Under the pieces are notes generated by a model. That model did not search any database. It was not told the origin of the DNA and saw nothing but the letters and a program-made list of their open reading frames with translations. A stretch of 64,000 nt of DNA from Deuterostichococcus epilithicus (Eukaryota > Chlorophyta > Trebouxiophyceae > Prasiolales > Stichococcaceae). How positions within the stretch are numbered: position 1 is the first letter of the stretch; each line of letters opens with the position of its first letter. The DNA lies in assembly GCA_033439295.1 (NCBI GenBank), contig JAVTLE010000003.1, positions 62,001 to 126,000 of the forward strand. The letters run 5' to 3'. Positions 50,801 to 62,012 of this stretch are shown in pieces. A program made the translations under genes and the position numbers.

Positions 50801-52957
50801 GCAAGGAGCTGGGCATCGCCATGCGGCAAGTGAAAGCGCCACATACAGCTAAATGTTGATGGGTCATTGAAAACCACAACACACCATGTGCTGCACCCAC
50901 ATCTACTCGCTGCCACTGTCTACTGCGACATGACAGTTGACCTTGCATTCGTTGCTATCTATCTGGTAGAGATGCTCTCTGGGTGGAAAAAGTTATGGGC
51001 GCAGATGCGCAGCTGTTGGGTTCTGCGCAGCTTCCCCGGCACGCTGGAGGCATACCATGCGCTGACGGAGAACGTGGACGCCCGCCTGCTCATGAAGGCC
51101 GCGTTGTTCACGTCCACCCACCCCAGCGTGAGTGGTGGTGAAAACAGGGCCCAAATGGTTCAGCAGGAGACTTGGGTGGACAGCGCTGAGTGTGCAGGGC
51201 CGCGGATGTGTGTCACATCGGAGCGGCGCCGATATCTGGGAGTTGCACAATAGCCGGTTGCAGCCAATGCTCAGCCAGCGCTTGCTGACGACAAGGTGCT
51301 GTGCTAACATGTGGCGCAGGCGGCCAACAACAGCTACAACATCAACGATGGTGCGTGCTCCACCACTTGTCAAAGCGTGTAGAAGACTGCCGAGCAGCAC
51401 ATCACATTAGCACCAGCTCGAGAAGGAGTGCCAGATGCTAAACTGGCAAAATGATCATGCTGTGCGGCGCTGCAGGAGATGTCTTCCGCTGGGTACGCCA
51501 CTTTCTGGAGGACACCAGGAGTCCAGACGCCTGCATTCCGACATTCATCTCCTGTCATGCACAGACAACCACAAGAGTAGCCGGGCCTGGGATTCTCAAT
51601 TTCCCTGCCTGTGCAATCGCTAAATTGCTGACCCGATGTGTCTGGCAGGAAGAGGTGTGGCCCCAGATTGCAGCCTGGTTCGGGAACGAAGCTGCGCCGC
51701 CCCTGAAGGTGCCGCTGGCCACGCTGATGCCCAAGCACGCCGGCGTGTGGAAGGCCATGCAGGCCGAGCACAACCTCAAGGCAGGCGGCTGCCTCACTGG
51801 ATCTGATCCAGTAATGATCCAGTGGATCATGAAGTGGCAGTAATCGAATGCCAAGATGACAGGCAGCAGGCATGGCTGTCGTGCTGGCCACTGTCGGTGC
51901 CAGCCAAGCCATGGTGCTCTCTGCGGTCATGGCATCTTTAGTTGCTTCAGGCTCCTCAGAAGACTCGGTCAACCTTGCGCAGCGCAATTGGTATTGGTAA
52001 ATACCACTCCGGATGTGTCAGCTACTGCTTTGGGGACAATTTGAGAAATGTCGGCCGCCTACTCATTCACTGCTGCTGCCTGTGTGAATCTGACGACGCT
52101 TCTCTGGGTCCCTTCACCACCGCGCAGGTGCAGGTGCCGCTGCAGGAGGCCGTCAACTTCGAGTTCGGCGACGCGACCTTCGGCATGGAGTACCCCACCT
52201 TCTCCAACACCACCAAGATGTGCGCCGCCACCCCGGGCCGCATCATAGTGTGGCTCGTTATTGCAGCCGCTGCTGCTGCCTGCAGCTTCTACCGTACTGC
52301 TGTGATGTGCTGCTGCGTTCCGAGACATGCCGCCGCTGCAGTGTTTCGTGTTGAACCTCGTCAACCTGAAACAAGGCCCCATGGATGTCCTATGTAATGT
52401 CGGTGACGCTCGACCTCTTTCTCGCCAATGCCATCCCGCAGCCGCCAGGCGGGCTTCAACAATCACGTGAGCACGGCGGCCAACTACATTGCGCGCCTTG
52501 AGGAGCTTGTCTACCTGGGCTTCATCCCCCGTTACACGCCGAAGACGCACATCCCGGCGCCGCCCGACCGCGTGCTGGTTAAGACGCAGGCACAGCGCTC
52601 CATTCAACACTAGGGTTGGGTTGTTGAGGATTGATGGTCAGTCATTATTCACCGTGACGGTCTGCCTGCACTGCTGCGCCCTCCCTCCAAAGGTGGAGCC
52701 GCTGGTGCTATCGTGTGGCCCGAGCCGCCCGGCGCCGCCTACGTACGGCTGCGTCAGAGACGAACGTGCACGGGAGACAGGTTACGGATGAAGCAGGTGC
52801 TGATGATCATTCCTTCTTCTACCTGCTGCAGGCGCGGCCAGCGGGCACGCTGGCTCCAGATTCCCCCAAGAGCCCCAAGTCACCCAAGTCGCCGCCCAAA
52901 TCGCAAGGGAAAACGCCCACGTTGCCTGCTGATGGGTCGCCCAAGGCCAAAGGCTGA
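47845..52957 (+). CDS. PRISE-type short-chain reductase, copy 1
   Basis: Exons 47845-47891, 48521-48665, 49251-49315, 49558-49676, 50017-50080, 50329-50391, 50558-50621, 50776-50825, 51031-51127, 51320-51350, 51476-51492, 51649-51780, 52128-52219 and 52442-52613 join to 385 residues. Related plant enzymes are NADPH-dependent reductases of activated C=C bonds (progesterone 5-beta-reductase, iridoid synthase); the substrate here is unknown. The Rossmann motif AVVTGATG is at the N-terminus. The catalytic Lys is in GLKFYG and the Tyr in NYYYDIED. RPGCIIGYSSGHTMNL, CKELGIAMRFPGT and EEVWPQIAAWFG follow. A 17-base microexon encodes GDVFRW. Three introns use GC donors (50622, 50826, 51781). An alternative last exon at 52832-52957, used if splicing occurs after DRVL, adds an SPKSPKSPKSPP tail. 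Confidence 0.9.
49096..49139. repeat. Perfect 12-bp inverted repeat (hairpin) in a PRISE intron
   Basis: TCACACCTTGTG at 49101-49112 pairs with CACAAGGTGTGA at 49123-49134 across a 10-base loop. The flanks extend the pairing with one mismatch. GTGGGTCCC occurs both in the loop and just after the hairpin. Confidence 0.75.
51795..51829. repeat. Overlapping GATC palindromes in a PRISE intron
   Basis: CACTGGATC at 51795 pairs with GATCCAGTG at 51816, and ACTGGATC also pairs with GATCCAGT at 51805. The block lies 15 bases after a GC donor (51781). Confidence 0.6.
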
Positions 52958-53500
52958 ATGAGCACTGACCATGTGAGCCTGCGCAGCGAGCAGTCTCAAA
53001 GGCAAGCTGCCCCCATTCTAGGCAGCGCAGAAACTCTTATGGTTTTTTTGGACGAGGCTTTGAGAATATGGGATCCCATATTCCTCCGGAGATTCTGGCT
53101 TAGCTGATCATCCTGGCGGCAGCAGGTTTCAAGGTCCGACTGTCGCAACATGACTGCCGCGAGGCGCCGTTGCTAAAGTGCTACTAATGCGGGCCTGGGT
53201 CTGGCGAATGGAGTGCAGATTGAGTGAGTGCTCGACCGTTGTGTTTGGAAAGTACTTCGTGTAAAGATCTAGAAAAGCTGAAGTTTCATTATTGCATGAC
53301 AATGAATTTCTTTGCAAATTCCGCCAGCGCGCTACATGTACTTCCTGCTTTCCGGAGCACTACTGCAAAAATGCTTACACATTCCCATCAAGTGTTGTAA
53401 GTTGTGCAGTCTTCCGGCGATTCTGCAATCTCGTTTGTTCTGGCTACAGCTGTGGAAAATCAGGCGGCAAAGAGACCCGCAGAAGACCGCAGCAACGGGC
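52958..53500. other. Gap between the two PRISE genes; AT-richer
   Basis: Noticeably lower GC around 53200-53470. No exon was supported. It likely holds the promoter of copy 2. Confidence 0.45.
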
Positions 53501-56500
53501 ATGACGATGGTGGGTGACAAGGTCGCACTAATCACTGGCGCCACAGGCAGGCCTCTCGCATGTTCCTCATCGATCTCACAGCCTCAAAGAACCAGCTTTA
53601 AGCATCAAGGCCTGCTGTCTAGACTGCGAGTCGAGCCTTGATTTCATCAGTAGAAAAGAGATGATGCAGCACTGCAATGCCAGCATCGGAGCAATTTGTT
53701 AAATCATGCCCAGCAGTCAGGACCAATCGAGGTCCGCATAACCTCGATTCCTTTTCAATATGCAATGTCGTTCGGCCATGATGCAGGCATCCAGGGTCGG
53801 GCTTTAGTGAGATTGTTGGACCGCCAGGAAAAGGTATGTCCTGCTCCTGTGCAAAGACACTTCGCTGCCTCAAGCAGAAGTGCTGCGAATTTTGAGAACG
53901 CCGGCTAGCAATGTGTCACCGTCTAGGGCGTCAATAACGATGACCGCCGTTGATCACCATTACTAATAATGGCTTCTAGCAGCACGACGCTGCTGGAGCC
54001 GCTTTCTTGGCGAGCTGGTCAAGGATTGCATGTTCCTTTGTTGTCTGACAGGAGTGGGATGCAGTGTATGCGGTTAGCCGACGGCCACTGGACTACGAGG
54101 TATGCTGTCGTCCCACGCACTACTGAGTAGCTTCTGTGTGCATCTGTCTTGCTCAACACTGGCGGTGTGCATCTGGCTGGCTCATAGTTTGCAGCATTCT
54201 CGAGATGCAGGTTTCGCGCACCAAGCACCTGCAAATCGACCTGTCAGACCCCGATGCCGTCAAGAAGGTGAGGCGTTCGTCAGCAACAGCCGGCGCTGGC
54301 CACAGCAGTTTGCTCGGTTTTTGCTCTGCCAATCTCAACCAAAGTGCAGCACGGCCGCGTGTAAGACGATGCAGCGTGCAGGTTTACTCAGTGACATCAG
54401 CCCTGAGCGCAATGCAGATCCACCTGCCTGTCTCCGGAGGTGCATTGGTCTCTGGCACACTAGCTGTTGCAGCTACAACGACGCCGCGCAACAGCGCAAG
54501 CTACGACAATGCTACACTGTTACATCGCAGGTGCTCAACCAGGTGGACCTCAAAGTAACACATCTGTTTCACCTGGCATTTGCCGGGTGCGGTACTGCCC
54601 CTTTTGCTGGCAGCCTTGTTATATATCATGCCGGATCATTTTTGTAGCACGCTCCGGATCCTTTCCTTGCCCTCTCTTGGGCGACTACATTCCAAAGCTG
54701 GAAGCACCGCGCGGCAGTTCCCTTCATTCCGCAAGGATACCTTCACCTTCTACACTGCAGCTCAGGCCCTATTAGGACGCTGTGAGGCTGCTGGAAATTA
54801 AGCAATAAATTTCGCATGGGCAGGGCAGAACTTCTGCATGACGTTGTCTTGCCTGCCTGCCGCAGGGACCAGACCAACGTCGACGAGAGCGTGGCGGAAT
54901 GGCTCAAGCATGTGGTCGAGGGCGCAGAGGCCACAGGCCACACCCTGCAGCATGTGTTCTTCGAGGAGGTGTGCACAATGTTACATCTGAACACCGACAT
55001 CAACACATTTTCAACAGCAATTATTCTACTGCACACTCAAGGCCGCCTCCAGTAAATGCGTTCAATGTCCACCCCGTGCATGAACGTGCTGACTTTTCAC
55101 AGCCCGCCACTGCACACCATGGGACCTGCAGCGCTTTCACATTCCATGATAATGCCGACGCGCCGCCGTTTTTGTGCAGGGCATCAAGTACTACGGTTCG
55201 CCTTCGTCCTTGCCTGCAGCAGCTCCCTTCCCCTGTCGGTTCTGTGCTTGTGCTGCTATTGAAATTCTGCTAACGCTCCTGTGCCTGGAGTGCGTGCCCC
55301 GAGCGACGATGCAGTGACCAGCAGCTACTGGCACATTGCTCAACCACTTGCTATGAGAGTCCAGTTATTGCTGCTGTCGCGCCGTAGGATTCCACTGGGG
55401 CCCGCCCAAGACGCCCTTCCGCGAGGACGACCCCCGACACCTGCCGCCAAAGTACGCCCAGGCCAGCTGCATGCTGCTGACAACGGTTACACCTCTCCTG
55501 ACGACAGCCCTGCTGTGGACTTCACTTTATCGCACTGGACCCTGTGCGCTTGGGATTAATGGTTCCATCGGCAGTCTGCTTCATACACGTGCTTGCGTGC
55601 ACATGACAGCTACTACTACCCGGGTGAGGATTACCTCATCGCGCGCATCGCGTCCGGCGCCCCTTGGACCTGGTGCGACAAGATATTTTCTGACATGCCT
55701 GCTGAATATAAATATGTATAATATTTCCCTGCTAAACATATTTCTGCTGGAGATCGTCCAAGCAGCCCACCACGACGCTTGCGACCTTGCAGCGGCAGTG
55801 CACTCACACGCTGCTGCTTTGCAAGAAGCCCCCATCAACCTGCCGTGCCGCTTGGGGTTGTGGCTTGTGTTGGCCATACTCGCCCTGCCTGCTGGCGCTG
55901 TCTCATCCATGCTTCATTCAATGGCAATGTTTTTTAAAGCCATAAAAAGCCAACCACTGTGCAGGAGCGCCCTTCGCCCAGGCGCCATTGTCGGCTACTC
56001 GCTGCGGACCGCTATGAACCTGCTCAGCGTGCGGCCACCGCTCACCTGGCCGTGGGCCAGCATCCTTATAGTTCGCATTGCTGCTAACGCACTTGGCCGC
56101 CGGCTGCCGACCTCGTCTGACGCTTGCGCTGGTGCATGCCACCACATTACTTTGTGTGAGCCCCGTCATGAAGTTCCAGCAGCTGCCCTGCACCGCCTGT
56201 GGACGCAGGTGATTGCAGTGTACGGCACAATCTGCAAGGAGCTGGGCATCGCCATGCGGTGAAGATTGAATGCCTGACTCTGCGACAGGAGCCTGCCATG
56301 CCTGGACACAGATATTGCTTCTCTGTGCTGCATCCTCCCATCACACCTGTGATGCGATGCTAGTATGGCCAGGACAGCAACAGCAGGAGCAGGCTCTAGA
56401 AGCACAGCAGCCTGGATATGCCTGCTCCGCACGACATCTCGCAGCACTCGCTTCTGCGTGCAGCTTCCCCGGGACCGCCAAGACCTACTACGACACAGTG

Positions 56501-58452
56501 CAGGAGGTGCGAAGGCGGAAATGGCGCTGCACCTTAGTGGACCTAGAGGCTGCTCCTCGCTTCAGGCCTCTTGATGTGCGCGGGTCTGTACGTTGCAAAC
56601 TCCCTGGAGGGCGAGCTCCCTCGTTCCTCCAGGGCGAGGGTGTGAGGCCACCATCGTCGTGTATGGATTGACTCATCCGAGAATGCAACAACTGACTAGT
56701 ACTGGATTGCCATTGAAGTCATGCAACAGCTACGATGCCACTGACTGCAGGTCGCAGTACTGGACCGCCATTAGATGTTTGCAGCAGCTGTGCCACTGAC
56801 TGCAGTTCGCAGAGGCCGAGCTGCTGATGCACGCCGCGGTGTTCACGTCCACCCACAAGGGCGCCGCCAACAACGCCTACAACTGCAGCAACGGTGCGCA
56901 CATGCGCACATGCGCACGGTGCGCACATGCGCACATGCGCACATGCGCACGGTGCGCACAACGGTGTGCATGTGAAAGAATATTCACCATTTGCATGTAC
57001 TTGTGCTGGCGTGCAATTGTTTTGCCTCGAAGAAAGCTGGTGTGTGGTCAACATCGCTCGGTCGTCTGCTAACTGCTGTGTTGTGGATGTTGAGCAGGTG
57101 ACACCTTCCGCTGGTGCGTCTTGATTGATGCTGTCCTCCTCCATGACTGCATTCATTTCGTGAATTTCGCCAGTCCAACGATCCATGATGCACACGAGTC
57201 ACGAGCGCCTGCCACTCGGTCGCTTTCGGTATCAACACCGCCAGCTCCGGGTTGTAGAGCTCGAACTCATCTGGCTCGTTGGACTTCAGCGCCGCCTGCA
57301 GGGTCGTCTGGCTCATGTTCGTGAGTGCTTAATTGACGACGATGATAGTGGACAGAAGCCAGCACAAAGCACACTGCTTTGCGACAGGAATCAAGGCTGA
57401 TCGCCTGTGAAGATTTTCAAGAAAAACACAATGATTTGCCGCAGGGCGTACCTGTGGCCGAAGCTGGCGGCCTGGTTCGGCCTGGAAGCGGGGCCGCCGC
57501 TCAAAATCCCGCTGACCACGCTGATGGCCAAGCACGAGAAGACCTGGGCCGCCATTCAGGTGACAGCCGACGATATGCTTCGTCTGCATGCATGCAAGCA
57601 GTCATGAGCGCTGCTGCATGCCTGAGCTCAGGTCCGCTGCAGTTGGGCCTTGTCTGCCACGACAAGCCCATGGCATGGCCAGTGAGACACCAGCGCAGCA
57701 ACAAGCCATTGTGCACCTCTGCGATGCAGGAGAAGCACAACCTAAAGCTGCGCAAGCCAATGCCGGAGATCGTGGACTGGCGCTTTGGCGACGCCATGTT
57801 TAGCCCCGAGGTCGACCTGTTCTCCGACACCACCAAGCTGTGCGTCCCTACACGCTTGTTGCGGTCTACTGACTGTTCAAACACGTCGTGTATGGCTTCG
57901 ATACACCGCACGGCCCGTGCTGGCGTGCCAGGCGGCGTTGGCCCATAAATCATCGGCTCACGCTTTGCTGCACGAGTGTAACATTCTGCACAGAACCTGC
58001 TTTTTTTAACGCATGTGCATCGGAGCAGTATTGAGACGTCGACAGGCTTCCGGGTCAATGTCGCGGTGCAGGCGCCAGGCGGGATTCGAAGGCATGAAGG
58101 TACGGCGCGCCATTTCGTAGGTCTGGGCCAGGCCTTCTTGCTGATATTTGCAAAGCCGCCTCACCGTGAGCCCTGCTGGACTGCGCACCATCCCGCACGC
58201 CCAGTAGGCGCAGTCACGAAAGCGCTGGCAGAGGAGAATCATTTCTCCTGGAGGATGTCAGATCTGCACAAAGGAGAACGCCTCTGCACGCAGCTGGGCA
58301 CGGGCACCATGTTCTACCACAAGTTCAACTACCTGGCGAACATCGGCCTCATCCCCTACGGCGAGGGCAACGAAATCACCAAGGGGCTGCCGCCCGCTGA
58401 CAAGGTGCCTGTTTCCAGAGACGATTCGGAGCTGCGTCGATTTGATGCGTGA
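53501..58452 (+). CDS. PRISE-type short-chain reductase, copy 2
   Basis: Eighteen exons join in frame to 390 residues: 53501-53546, 53787-53833, 54052-54099, 54211-54267, 54531-54586, 54866-54968, 55180-55195, 55388-55451, 55610-55672, 55965-56028, 56209-56258, 56464-56506, 56806-56893, 57098-57113, 57445-57559, 57730-57839, 58072-58099, 58294-58452. It is a tandem paralogue of the gene just upstream, same family and strand: ALITGATG, catalytic Lys in GIKYYG, Tyr in NYYYPGED, RPGAIVGYSLRTAMN, CKELGIAMRFPGT. The C-terminus differs, with a Gly/Pro-rich end after FNYLANIGLIP. It has 18 exons against 14 in copy 1, including two 16-base microexons. The first intron uses a GC donor (53547). Substrate is unknown. 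Confidence 0.9.
56733..56818 (+). repeat. Copy of a splice-acceptor region in PRISE copy 2
   Basis: GCCACTGACTGCAGGTCGCAG at about 56738 recurs at 56793 as GCCACTGACTGCAGTTCGCAG. The second copy is the acceptor of exon 56806-56893. The first, 55 bases upstream, is a decoy copy. Confidence 0.8.
56890..56962 (+). repeat. Microsatellite grown from a splice donor
   Basis: Units of CACATGCG repeat with interspersed CGGTGCGCAC, starting at the GTGCGC donor after 56893. The donor-like CGGTGCGCAC string occurs three times in the tract. Confidence 0.85.
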
Positions 58453-59317
58453 GGCTTTGAAGGAATGTAATGAGATTTTCGTGGGAATGAGCAGATGGGA
58501 AGCAAGGGAAAAAGCGCGCATGCGCTTCTGCTGGGCAACTCTGTACTTTGCGTGAGATTGGAGGATATTCCACTGATGGATAGTCTGGGTGTGCACTGTA
58601 TATACCAGGCGATTCTCTGCTGCCTTGCAGCTGCCACCGAGCATGTATTTTGGCAGGCTTAAATTGATGGCTAACAGATCCAACATAAAAGAATTGGCTA
58701 ACAACAAAAATATGCACAACAAAAACAACTGACGAACATGTATTCATCGTCATCACAGGTGCTGGTGGGAACGCAGCGCCAGCCGTGAGCTGACAGCAAG
58801 CAGGGGCAGGCGAGCAAACAATTTCAACCTGCGACGGCGTGCAAGTGGCTGACGACTGGCAATATTAATGTGTGACGGTGATACCGGTGACCCATGAGCA
58901 AAGCGCAAGTGGTGCGAGGATTCACATAGGTTCAGCGACAGATAAAGGGAACTGCGCTCCCAGAGTTCGAGTCTTGACGCTGGTTGATGTTCAGCGCCTT
59001 GCCATTGTTCGGATAGATGGCAAGTGTAGGATTTCTGTTCGACCTCAGCCGTTTCGTTATTGGAGCCCATGCAAATCAAGGCACCGCCAGTTACAAGCTG
59101 CAGTAATAGCAGCAACTGTGCTTCCTGAAACCCTCGGGTCTGCACTCATATTGTGCAGAAACCTCCCGGGACCCCTGAAATCCCACTAGCCCTTGAGGAC
59201 CCCGTCTGTGGCTAGACGGGCTGCAGTCTAACGGGCTGCAGAGACTGCAGCTGCAGTCTAACGGGAACAGAGACTGCAGCGCATCTGCTGTCATCCTCAG
59301 TCCTCGGGGCCGGAGTC
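58453..59317. other. Convergent 3' flanks of PRISE copy 2 and CCA enzyme gene
   Basis: AT-richer than the genes, with no exon supported. It ends in a small direct repeat at 59221-59279. Confidence 0.5.
59221..59279. repeat. Direct repeat, ~30-base period
   Basis: CTGCAGTCTAACGGG occurs at 59221 and 59251, and AGAGACTGCAG at 59240 and 59269, so two units of about 30 bases are present. They lie just past the CCA gene stop. Confidence 0.75.
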
Positions 59318-61754
59318 CTATGAGCTGCCCTGCTTCTGGCCCTCAAGCCAGACGCGCGCGTCGTCAGCAGTGGCGTCTGGCCGACCAAGCTGCCACTCCA
59401 GCAGCGCCGCCGTGAAGCGCCCCAGCTGCGGGCCCCCCTTCTTCATGCCCACCGCCGCCATGACCTGCAGGGCAAGGGGCGGCAGTTCACGTCTGGCCCT
59501 GCTCGGACAGCGCTGGGCTTCTGCTGGTCTACCTACTGGGCTTGGGCAGGTAACACTGACAGCGCACCTGTTTTCCGTCAAGCAGCGGCTTGACCAGCCA
59601 GGCTCGGTCGACGCCAAAGGCGATGGCCGCCGCCTCCAGCTCCGCTGCGCAGGCCACCCTGCGGCGAGTCGCAGACATCGTGTGGTGACAGGTTGCGTGT
59701 TATTTGAAAGGGTGGAGCGACACGGTGAAACTTCAAGATGGTCGGTTGTCAAGGCCACACAGACGACAAACGTGGGATGGGCCTGCAGCCTGCAAGTTGC
59801 AGCTGCAGCAGTCGCAGGCTGACATGACAGTACCTAGCTGCCAGAGCGGCGTCGCCGTCGCTGCCTGCAGCGGCGCCGTTTGCTGCACGGTCGACTGCTG
59901 GTGTTGCTGCTGAAGCGCTGCCGTGATCGCCTGCACCGGAGGCAGGGTATTGAGACTGCCTCTGACATGGCATGTGACTTCGCATCCAACAGCCCACAAA
60001 CTTGCAGTCACGGCATGCGGGACATCCAACCATCAGAGGGAACTCTTGCCGCATAATGGAGGCTGACAAAATCGCCAACCCTGGTGAAGAGCAGCTACAT
60101 TCCAGGTCTCGACAGGGTTCCAGCACAACACATGCAGCACGGACTCTCACCGCTGTGCTCCGAGGCGGCGCTGCCTGCGGCGCTGCCGGCGCAGCTGCCG
60201 GCCTCGACGCCCAGCTGCGCTGCGGCGGGCAGCGACAGCAGCGGCGCGAGGGCGACGCCCGCCCGCCACAGCTCCTTCAGCTGCCGCACCGCCAGCCCCA
60301 GCCGGGCGCGCAAATCTGCGGGCGCCGCCGCTGGCCCCGTGGCCTGCGAGCAGGTGCAGGCAGGTATGGCACCAGCAATTTCTGACGCTGTGCTGATCCG
60401 AGGAGGCAAGGCGGCGATGTTTACCCTGTTGTGCATGGTCTGATGGGTGCTGGTGCTTTGCCACTGCCGGCGCAGGCCCAGTCGATCCGAACAATGCACA
60501 TCAGAGGCGTCTCATTGGCCACAACAGCGTGGAGGGAGTGTATCTGGACTGTTGTAGCAGGGTGTCGACCCTCAGCACAGGCCTCACAGGGGCCAAAGCG
60601 CACCTGCAGCGCGGCGTGAATGGCGGCAAACTCGGGCGCGGTCTCGTGCAGCGCGACGACCTTATCTGGGTAGTTTTTTGCCGGCCACTTCAGCGACTCC
60701 CTGGAGGCACGAGGGAGGCAGGCCATCGAAGATGATCCGTGATGCCACTTTGCACAGCGCATTCAGCGAGGATTGTCAAATCAGATTGCGCGGGGCGTCT
60801 GCATTCCCTTGACATTGCTGCAACTGATGGTCGCAGAAGCAGGCCGTGTGAGATGTACCTTGACAGTCAAGACACTGCTGTCATCGACCTCGTTTTAAGG
60901 CAGCCTCTTTTCAGCAGAGCGCGCAGGGACCTGCAGCAAGGCAGCCGCTTGCTTCTGAAGTTCACCTGACGATGTGCCTGGCCGCAGAGCCAGCGGCGGC
61001 CTTGTGCCGCTTGCCGCCGCTGGCCGGCGCCATCGCGGCGCGCAGTGGCAGCAGCAGTGCCGCCAGCAGCGCCAGCTTCCTGTCCTCTACCGGCAGCGCC
61101 TCCTGTCAAACAAGTAACACCAACTAGACATTGAGCGAAAGAGCCAGCTTGGCAGCGCTTGCACTCTGGCATCATGTTTCCGATCTCCAGATGATGCACA
61201 GGCAGCGTGGCAAGTCCACAGGCGCGACTTCCAACCGTCCACAGCACTCCTGCCGCCTGCCGACCCACATCGGGCTGCCATGCCGCCAGAAGCTCCGCTG
61301 CTGAGGCGATGACGGAGACGCAAGGGGCGCCAAAGCCGTCGCCCAGGGCGACCGCCAGGCTCGGCGGCGGCTCGAAGACGGTGGGGAACAGCCGCAGCCG
61401 GTGCACCAGCTCCATGGCCGCCACTGGGTCGGGGCCTGAGCGGGGGCAGGCATACTAACATCAGGAATGTAGGCATGGCAATGTTACGGGAGCATGCGAA
61501 CGCATTGTTTTTCAAATCACCCACAAAATCGAAGATTAAAGATGAAAGAGGTTGTAGACTAGGCACAATCGCAAGGTAACAGAAGACTGCAACCGATTGC
61601 CACACCCCTAGCGGCCCTTTGCCGCAGAGCGGTGGCACCGTCACATGCGGAATGCAACTGGTTGGTTCAGAGGACATCAGGCACCTTCAAAGCAGCCCTT
61701 CAGCTCGCTGCCGAAGCGTTCCCGACTGACCTTGCTGGCCAGCGCATTCCTCAC
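59318..61754 (-). CDS. CCA tRNA nucleotidyltransferase, C-terminal part (5' half absent)
   Basis: Eight exons join in frame to about 332 residues: 61754-61685, 61435-61269, 61102-60966, 60700-60604, 60343-60151, 59930-59834, 59658-59568, 59464-59318. The family adds CCA to tRNA 3' ends. Recognisable C-terminal features, in order, are NALASKVSRERFGSELKG, AMELVHRLRLFPTVFEPPPS, EDRKLALLAALLLPLRA, ESLKWPAKNYPDKVVAL, FGVDRAWLVKPLLDGKQ and GMKKGGPQLGRFTAALLEWQ with ARVWLEGQ at the end. The N-terminal catalytic head (nucleotidyltransferase fold with GxxxD and DxD) should precede the first exon. Only about 250 bases separate that exon from the divergent UBP6 start, and no such exon is there. The gene is truncated, has a distant first part on the far side of UBP6, or is mis-assembled. 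The exon end at 61269 was chosen for frame. Confidence 0.8.
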
Positions 61755-62012
61755 CTGCAGGGCCGATCGAAATCCCATTTAACGAGCACAAGGAATTGGC
61801 CCAGTGCTATACCCTACTTCAAAGGGGCCGATGATGAAAACAGACTGACGTGCTGCAGAGGTGCAGAAGCCAGGAGGCGCAGTTCCTGTTACGATGCCCG
61901 CAGAATTGTGAACTGAGGCTGTTGTGATAGCAGCTGCATCGCAGTCTCGGTGGTTTGGTACGGGGGGTTGTCAGCATTCGTTCTCTTGGTAGGCATCATC
62001 AGCAGCTTCGAG
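61755..62012. other. Short divergent interval, CCA enzyme / UBP6
   Basis: 258 bases. No exon of the missing CCA enzyme head was found on the minus strand. It presumably contains the UBP6 promoter. Confidence 0.5.

Noticed and set aside
56890-56962. Possible CRISPR-like array
   Set aside because: Eight-base microsatellite units with no spacers, in a eukaryotic intron.
61755-62012. Search for the missing CCA-enzyme head exon
   Set aside because: No frame on the minus strand shows nucleotidyltransferase motifs or a donor in the needed phase.
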